DNA of 5,585 nt. Source: Rhabdothermincola sp037478855 (GTDB lineage Bacteria > Actinomycetota > Acidimicrobiia > Acidimicrobiales > Acidimicrobilacustridaceae). A program made the position numbers and the translations under genes. The stretch is from contig JBBFLY010000117.1 in NCBI GenBank assembly GCA_037478855.1, forward strand, positions 1 through 5,585, in the 5' to 3' direction. The notes beneath the pieces were generated by a model. It saw nothing but the letters and a program-made list of their open reading frames with translations. It was not told where the DNA came from and did not search any database. Below are positions 1-3,601 of this stretch, piece after piece. How positions within the stretch are numbered: the stretch's first letter is position 1; each line of letters opens with the position of its first letter.

Positions 1-1
1 C

Positions 2-643
2 CAGGCGTACCTGGGCCGCTGGGCGGCCAGCCCCGCTGGCCAGATCCCCTACGAACAGCTCGATGCGTTGTGGGTGTCGTTCCCCGAAGCGATCGACCCC
101 GCCGCCTGGCCGGGGGTCCCCGTGCGCCCGATCCCAGATCCGGCGACCGTCCGCCCCCTGTTGGAGTCGCTCGCCGCCGCGGTCGTCGACCCGGTTCTGC
201 AGGACGCCTACCGCCAGCTCGAGGCGATCGTGGTGCTCCCCCACTCGACGATGCTCGACGGAGCTGAAGCCGAGGAGGCGCTCGGACGCCTGATCGACGA
301 GCTCGTGGACAGCGGCCTCACAGTCGGCATCAAACGCCATCCACGAGACGACCCAGCCGCGTTCGGCCGGTACCTGCCCTCGACCATCACCGTCATCGAG
401 CCCTCGCTGCCCGTCGAGCTCATCTTCCTCCTCCCGGGCTCATCGGTCCGCTGGATCGTCACCGATCGGACCACCGCGGTGCTCTCCGGCCCGCGCTACC
501 GTCCCACAGCCCGGACGATCACCTTCTCGAACGGGGTCCCGCCCGAGGTACGCGAGGCCTATGAGCGACTCATGCGAGCCACCGGGGGGGTGTTGGTCGA
601 CGCGCCCGACGCCGCCCGCAAGGCGATCACGGGGCACGTCTGA
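2..643 (+). CDS. Polysialyltransferase/GT52-like glycosyltransferase, 3' portion (5' end outside window)
   Basis: The reading frame is open from the left edge to a TGA at 641-643, giving 213 residues of a longer protein; an internal TTG at 68 is not needed as a start. Numbering from base 2, the segment has the layout of the C-terminal nucleotide-binding half of GT-B bacterial sialyl/polysialyltransferases. A strand (AIVVLPHS, about 75-82) is followed by LDG (85-87), which partly matches the acidic D/E-D/E-G motif. Then come a helix, a strand ending in IKRHPRD (110-116, the HP motif), LPVELIF (136-142) and VTDRTTAVLSG (153-163), which matches the Ser/Thr-rich motif that contacts the nucleotide phosphate. 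Members of this family transfer sialic acid or similar sugars from CMP-activated donors in the cytoplasm. The donor here is not known, and a related HP-motif glycosyltransferase with another substrate is possible. The gene ends only 9 bp before the stop of the convergent sulfotransferase gene, and no terminator hairpin is visible. Confidence 0.68.
   Translation, partial: QAYLGRWAASPAGQIPYEQLDALWVSFPEAIDPAAWPGVPVRPIPDPATVRPLLESLAAAVVDPVLQDAYRQLEAIVVLPHSTMLDGAEAEEALGRLIDELVDSGLTVGIKRHPRDDPAAFGRYLPSTITVIEPSLPVELIFLLPGSSVRWIVTDRTTAVLSGPRYRPTARTITFSNGVPPEVREAYERLMRATGGVLVDAPDAARKAITGHV
584..590 (+). repeat. G7 homopolymer inside the polysialyltransferase-like gene
   Basis: Seven consecutive G residues encode part of T-G-G-V (about residues 194-197) near the 3' end of the gene. 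Poly-G tracts drive slippage-based phase variation of surface glycosyltransferases in some bacteria. This tract is short, and a slip would change only about the last 17 residues, so a switching role is doubtful. Confidence 0.35.
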
Positions 644-652
644 CCGGGACCC

Positions 653-1525
653 TCAGGCGAGCGGACGCGGCCATGGCGAGCCGGCCCAGCCCAGCATCTC
701 GACGAGCTGCGCCGTGTCCTCGGCAAGCACCTCGTGAACGGCGGTCGGCAAGGGCCGCTCGGCCTCGGCGAGCCGCGCTCGCACCGCGGGCCCCTCGCGG
801 ACCAGCGCCCGCCGACCCAGGCGTCGAAGCGGCGCAGGCAGGCGGCCCACGTGCCGCAGCAACCCGCGGCGGCGGATCGAGCGCGCTAGGGGCGTGAACT
901 GGCGATCGAGGTCGGTCACGTTGTGCGCGCTCGACGGTCGTGGCACCCGGTCAAGCCCGAGGTGCTCGAGGACCGAGACCCAGGCGCGCTCGTCCTCGCC
1001 GACCAGGTCCTCGAAGAGCACCACCTGCAGCTGATCACCAAACCGCTCGTGATAGGGACGCAGCAGCTGGGCATAGAGGGACCGACCCACGTAGGGGTTG
1101 CCCGGCTCGCTCACCACCTGGGCGAGCGGGCGCTGCTCACGGCCCCGCTGCGCCCAGTACCGGTAGTGTGACCGGAGCCGCTCGACGGGATCGCGCAGCA
1201 CGCAGATCAGTCGGACCTCCGGGGCGGCAAGGCCGATCCGGGCACAGGCGCGCGCCGCGTGCTCAGGATAGGTGTAGCGCACCGAGGCCTCGCCGGTCAG
1301 GAGGCGATCACCTCTCGGCCCCCACAGGCCTTGATAGGCCGCCCATGCGTCCCGGCGGGGACGGTCCCCGTCGAAGTTCGCATCGTCGATGAAGAAGTTC
1401 GGTTCCTTCTGGGACGTCTCCGCCACGTCGGGGTGCGCTTCGATCCAGCGAAACAGCGACGTCGTACCCGCCTTCATGACCCCGATGATCAGGAAGTGCG
1501 GTGGCGGTGCCGAGTCGACGTCCAT
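653..1525 (-). CDS. PAPS-dependent sulfotransferase (Sulfotransfer_1/NDST-like), first copy
   Basis: A complete 290-residue protein, typical length for bacterial carbohydrate sulfotransferases, which move sulfate from PAPS to a hydroxyl or amino group of a sugar in the cytoplasm. The 5'-phosphosulfate loop is GVMKAGTTSL (15-24) with the usual lysine at 18. KEPNFF follows at 40-45 and GEAS at 78-81, near where heparan-type sulfotransferases keep an acidic catalytic residue. The 3'-phosphate site is VLRDPVERLRSHY (109-121) with R111 and S119. YVGRSLYAQLL (145-155) and FEDL (171-174) are further family motifs. The C-terminus is Arg-rich (about 215-243). No signal peptide or membrane segment is seen. 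The ATG at 1525 is the only start that keeps the phosphate loop; upstream in-frame codons offer none, and no good Shine-Dalgarno sequence precedes it. It is divergent from the GT4 gene and convergent with the polysialyltransferase-like gene. The acceptor is not known. Confidence 0.9.
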   Translation of the reverse strand: MDVDSAPPPHFLIIGVMKAGTTSLFRWIEAHPDVAETSQKEPNFFIDDANFDGDRPRRDAWAAYQGLWGPRGDRLLTGEASVRYTYPEHAARACARIGLAAPEVRLICVLRDPVERLRSHYRYWAQRGREQRPLAQVVSEPGNPYVGRSLYAQLLRPYHERFGDQLQVVLFEDLVGEDERAWVSVLEHLGLDRVPRPSSAHNVTDLDRQFTPLARSIRRRGLLRHVGRLPAPLRRLGRRALVREGPAVRARLAEAERPLPTAVHEVLAEDTAQLVEMLGWAGSPWPRPLA

Positions 1526-1568
1526 GACAATGAGTGGGTCGTCCGAGCCAGCGTCGAGAGCAGCACGC
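1526..1568. promoter_or_regulatory. Short divergent start region between sulfotransferase and GT4 genes
   Basis: This is the only stretch that could count as intergenic in the left half, at most 43 bp. The sulfotransferase ATG (minus strand) ends at 1523. In the GT4 frame there are plus-strand ATGs at 1524 and 1530 and a GTG at 1569. Codons from 1530 to 1568 are poorer in third-position G/C (AGT, CCA, AGA, GCA, GCA) than the gene body, which favours reading it as untranslated leader. Both promoters must lie at least partly inside the opposing gene's 5' end. Confidence 0.4.
1556..1560 (+). promoter_or_regulatory. Candidate ribosome binding site for GT4 start at 1569
   Basis: GAGAG lies 8 nt before the GTG at 1569, a usual Shine-Dalgarno spacing. 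The alternative ATGs at 1524 and 1530 have no comparable purine-rich motif at proper distance. This decides the start used here, with modest certainty. Confidence 0.4.
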
Positions 1569-2711
1569 GTGTCCGAGCCCGAAGCGTCAGCGATCCTACC
1601 CCCACCACCGCCCCCCAGAGGCGTGCTCTACGTGACGGCCACCGGTGGATACGGTGGTCCCGTCGCCAGCCTGGTCACGGTGCTCGCCGAGCTCGCACCG
1701 ACCGGCGTGACCCGCGTCGTGTGCGCGCCACGGGCCGCGAAGGCCGCCTACTGGGATCGGCTCGCTGCCGTGAGCGATGTCCTGATCCCGATGAGGCGCC
1801 CCCGGGGAGCGGGCATCGTCGAGGCACAGCGTGAGGTCCTGGCGGCAGCCCGACGGCACCGCGACGCGATCGACGCCGTGCACGCCAACTCGCTCACCGA
1901 GTTGGTCGTCGCCCTGCCGGCAGCGATCGCCCTCGACCTGCCGATCGTCGTCTGGGTGCACAACTGGGAGGTTCCCTTCCTGACGCGACTGGCCCGTCCG
2001 GTGGTGCGCTCGCTCGGCGATCAGGTGCGCTTCGCCGGCGTGTCCTCCTTCACCCGGGACCTTGTCGTTCGCGCCGGTCTTACCACTGCCGACGCCTTCC
2101 GGGTGATCCCCAACCCCATCGACCCCGCGGTGGTCGCGGCGCGGCAACCGGGGCGGGACGGTCCGGTCCGGATCGGGTTCCTCGGGCGCAGCGAGCGCCG
2201 CAAGGGCTTCGATCTGCTCCCCGCGTGCATCGAGCTGCTCCGTGACACCCCAGCGCGGTGGGAGATCTTCTCGACCCCCTTCGTCGAGGAGCGGGTGACC
2301 TGGCGACAGCTCACGGCGACCCCGGCAGAGCTGGTGTCGGTCAACGCGATGGTTCCCGATGTTTCGCAGGCCTACGCGCGTTGCGACATCGTCTTCGTTC
2401 CGTCGCGGGTCGAGTCCTTCTGCCGCGTCGCGGCAGAAGGACTCCTGAACGGCCTGCCCGTGGTCGCGAGCGACATCCCCCCTCTGCGTGAGGTGCTCGA
2501 CGACGGGCGGGCCGGCGTGCTGTTCCCGGTCGGCGACGTCGAGGCAGCGGCCTGCACCCTGCGCGACCTCGTGAGCGATCCGGCACGTCGCGCCGCGATC
2601 GGCAGCGCCGGCCGTCAGCGCGCCGCGGCCTTCCTCCCCGGCGAGGTCAGTGCCTCGCTGCTGCGCGTCTACGCCGATGCCAGCCGGGGCGCGACATCAC
2701 CTGACGGCTAA
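1569..2711 (+). CDS. GT4-family (GT-B fold) glycosyltransferase
   Basis: A complete 380-residue retaining glycosyltransferase of the usual GT4 length, expected to add a sugar from a nucleotide-sugar donor to a lipid-linked glycan at the inner face of the membrane. The N-terminal Rossmann domain starts at RGVLYVTATGGYGGPVASL (17-35), with a Gly-rich loop after the first strand. HANS (105-108), HNWE (131-134) and VIPNPID (179-185) mark the domain boundary. The C-terminal domain has FLGRSERRKGFDLL (204-217), with R and K expected to bind donor phosphates, and the EX7E motif with E282 and E290 (ESFCRVAAEGL), followed by GLPVVASDIPPLREVL. GTG 1569 is preferred over ATG 1530 or 1524 for its spaced GAGAG and better codon use; the ATGs would add 13 or 15 residues. 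Residues 11-16 are six prolines. The donor and acceptor are not known. A perfect palindrome covers the EX7E codons. Its stop interlocks with that of the next gene. Confidence 0.9.
   Translation: MSEPEASAILPPPPPPRGVLYVTATGGYGGPVASLVTVLAELAPTGVTRVVCAPRAAKAAYWDRLAAVSDVLIPMRRPRGAGIVEAQREVLAAARRHRDAIDAVHANSLTELVVALPAAIALDLPIVVWVHNWEVPFLTRLARPVVRSLGDQVRFAGVSSFTRDLVVRAGLTTADAFRVIPNPIDPAVVAARQPGRDGPVRIGFLGRSERRKGFDLLPACIELLRDTPARWEIFSTPFVEERVTWRQLTATPAELVSVNAMVPDVSQAYARCDIVFVPSRVESFCRVAAEGLLNGLPVVASDIPPLREVLDDGRAGVLFPVGDVEAAACTLRDLVSDPARRAAIGSAGRQRAAAFLPGEVSASLLRVYADASRGATSPDG
1593..1598 (-). promoter_or_regulatory. Possible -10 element for the minus-strand sulfotransferase
   Basis: Read on the minus strand this is TAGGAT, a good match to the actinobacterial TANNNT -10 box. 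It lies about 67 bp upstream of the sulfotransferase ATG and within the 5' coding end of the GT4 gene. The expected -35 position falls in a G-rich tract with no TTGACA-like hexamer, so this is a weak, position-based call. Confidence 0.22.
1599..1616 (+). other. Hexaproline tract at GT4 N-terminus; G-rich opposite strand
   Basis: Six consecutive proline codons (residues 11-16) stand directly before the first beta strand of the GT-B fold. Proline runs of this kind stall ribosomes and are relieved by EF-P. The minus strand carries runs of six and five G joined by GG pairs, lying just upstream of the possible -10 element of the divergent sulfotransferase. It falls short of a standard four-run G3 quadruplex. 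Confidence 0.45.
2412..2444. repeat. Perfect 16-bp inverted repeat with 1-nt centre inside the GT4 active-site codons
   Basis: The left arm GAGTCCTTCTGCCGCG (2412-2427) is exactly complementary to the right arm (2429-2444) around a central T at 2428. Flanking bases (C on both sides) do not extend it. It spans codons 282-292 of the GT4 gene (E-S-F-C-R-V-A-A-E-G-L), so both EX7E glutamates lie in the arms. As RNA it would form a long GC-rich stem whose apical loop takes up the innermost bases. Other hairpins noticed in the window have arms of about 5-7 bp. No T-tract follows, and it is mid-gene, so it is not an ordinary terminator. Confidence 0.9.
2708..2711. other. Interlocked convergent stop codons
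   Basis: The GT4 gene ends with TAA at 2709-2711 on the plus strand, and the second sulfotransferase ends with TAG read from 2710-2708 on the minus strand. The two coding regions overlap by 4 bp tail to tail. No terminator hairpin with a T-tract is seen on either side, so the two messages probably run into each other as antisense RNA. Confidence 0.85.
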
Positions 2712-3601
2712 CGGCCGCCGACCTCGTGCTCGTGGGCCCAGGAGCCCGGCAAGCCTCCGAGATGGGCCGCGAGCGCGGCCGTATCGGGCTCGACCTGCGC
2801 CCGCGCCCACTCGAGGGTCTCGCGGTCCCAGCGGGGCGTCGGGATGGGTCGCGAGGTCCGGTCACGGATCCAGGCCTTGACGGCGCGCAACGCACCCGAG
2901 CGTCGGCTCGCCCGGTTCAGCCGCTCGAGTGCCGCGCTCCGTCGCAGCAACCGCAGCAGGCCCGCCTCCTGTCGCTTGTCGGCAGACCGGTTGCGGGCCA
3001 CCCCCTCGCGAGGCACCGGGACGGGCTCGAGGCCGAGGAACTCGAGGCAAGCACCTACCACCCGGTTCGGGTCGGCGACCAGGTCATCGAAGAAGACGAT
3101 GAGGATCCGGTCGTCCCCCAGAACGGCCCGGTACTCGCCGAGCTGCTTCCAGTAGAGGCTGGCATCCACTAGCTCGGGGACGTCGCGCACCGCCCGGTTG
3201 AAGTCGGCCGGGATGTCGACCCGCCGCTCGCTGCGGTACTGCACCCAAGCCGACTCGATGCGTCGCAACGGCTCGCGCAGGCTGTAGATCACCCGGGCCG
3301 AGGGGTTGAGGTGAGCGATGCGCGACGCGACGCCCGGATACACGGCCGACTGGGAGTACACGGTGCTGCCCTCCAGCCGGATCATCCCCGACGACCACTC
3401 CGGGAAGCAGCGCTGGTAGGCCCGTTCGATCGCCTCGAGCGACTTGTCTCGACGGAGCACACCCGGCTCCTTGGGCCTGCTGACCTGGATCCCCGGATGG
3501 CGATCGAGCAGCTCGCACAACGTCGTGGTGCCGGCGCGGTGCGCACCGATGAGGAAGACGTCGGGGACCATCGAGACCCCGTCGCGGTCCCGGTTACTCA
3601 T
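2708..3601 (-). CDS. PAPS-dependent sulfotransferase, second copy, coupled to DUF4012
   Basis: A complete 297-residue cytoplasmic sulfotransferase of the same broad family as the first copy but clearly diverged from it. The phosphosulfate loop is GAHRAGTTTL (19-28); arginine 22 stands where the first copy has lysine, a variant known to me in bacterial members. KEP is at 44-46 and LEGSTVY at 76-82. The 3'-phosphate site is SLREPLRRIESAWVQYR (107-123) with R109 and S117. LYWKQLGEYRAVLG (149-162) and FFDDLV (170-175) complete the family pattern. The start is the ATG at 3601, which overlaps the DUF4012 stop as ATGA; an internal ATG at residue 11 would still keep the loop. The reading frame stays open upstream to 3715, but that part only shadows the DUF4012 gene. 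It is probably co-transcribed with and translationally coupled to DUF4012, and its acceptor may be the product that protein handles. Confidence 0.9.
   Translation of the reverse strand: MSNRDRDGVSMVPDVFLIGAHRAGTTTLCELLDRHPGIQVSRPKEPGVLRRDKSLEAIERAYQRCFPEWSSGMIRLEGSTVYSQSAVYPGVASRIAHLNPSARVIYSLREPLRRIESAWVQYRSERRVDIPADFNRAVRDVPELVDASLYWKQLGEYRAVLGDDRILIVFFDDLVADPNRVVGACLEFLGLEPVPVPREGVARNRSADKRQEAGLLRLLRRSAALERLNRASRRSGALRAVKAWIRDRTSRPIPTPRWDRETLEWARAQVEPDTAALAAHLGGLPGSWAHEHEVGGR
3598..3601 (-). promoter_or_regulatory. ATGA stop/start overlap (translational coupling)
   Basis: On the minus strand, ATG (3601-3599) of the sulfotransferase shares bases with TGA (3600-3598) of the DUF4012 gene. 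This 4-bp overlap is the classic arrangement for ribosome re-initiation, and it implies one message and linked output of the two proteins. Confidence 0.85.

Noticed and set aside
25..41. Hairpin with 7-bp arms and 3-nt loop
   Set aside because: Several stems of this size are expected by chance in DNA this GC-rich, it sits in coding sequence, and no T-tract follows.
644..652. Possible bidirectional terminator between the first two genes
   Set aside because: The gap is only 9 bp and no inverted repeat with a T-tract is visible around it.
1389..1523. N-terminal extension of the GT4 gene back to the ATG at 1389
   Set aside because: It would overlap the sulfotransferase phosphate-loop codons on the other strand, and the added residues do not resemble any GT4 N-terminus.
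1259..1834. 191-residue plus-strand open frame across the start of the first sulfotransferase and the GT4 gene
   Set aside because: Composition is Arg/Pro/Gly-rich with no recognisable motif, and it shadows two well-supported genes in another frame.
2412..2444. Palindrome as an assembly fold-back artefact or intrinsic terminator
   Set aside because: The encoded residues are exactly those expected for a GT4 EX7E motif across both arms, which an artefact would not preserve. It is mid-gene without a T-tract, so a terminator is unlikely.
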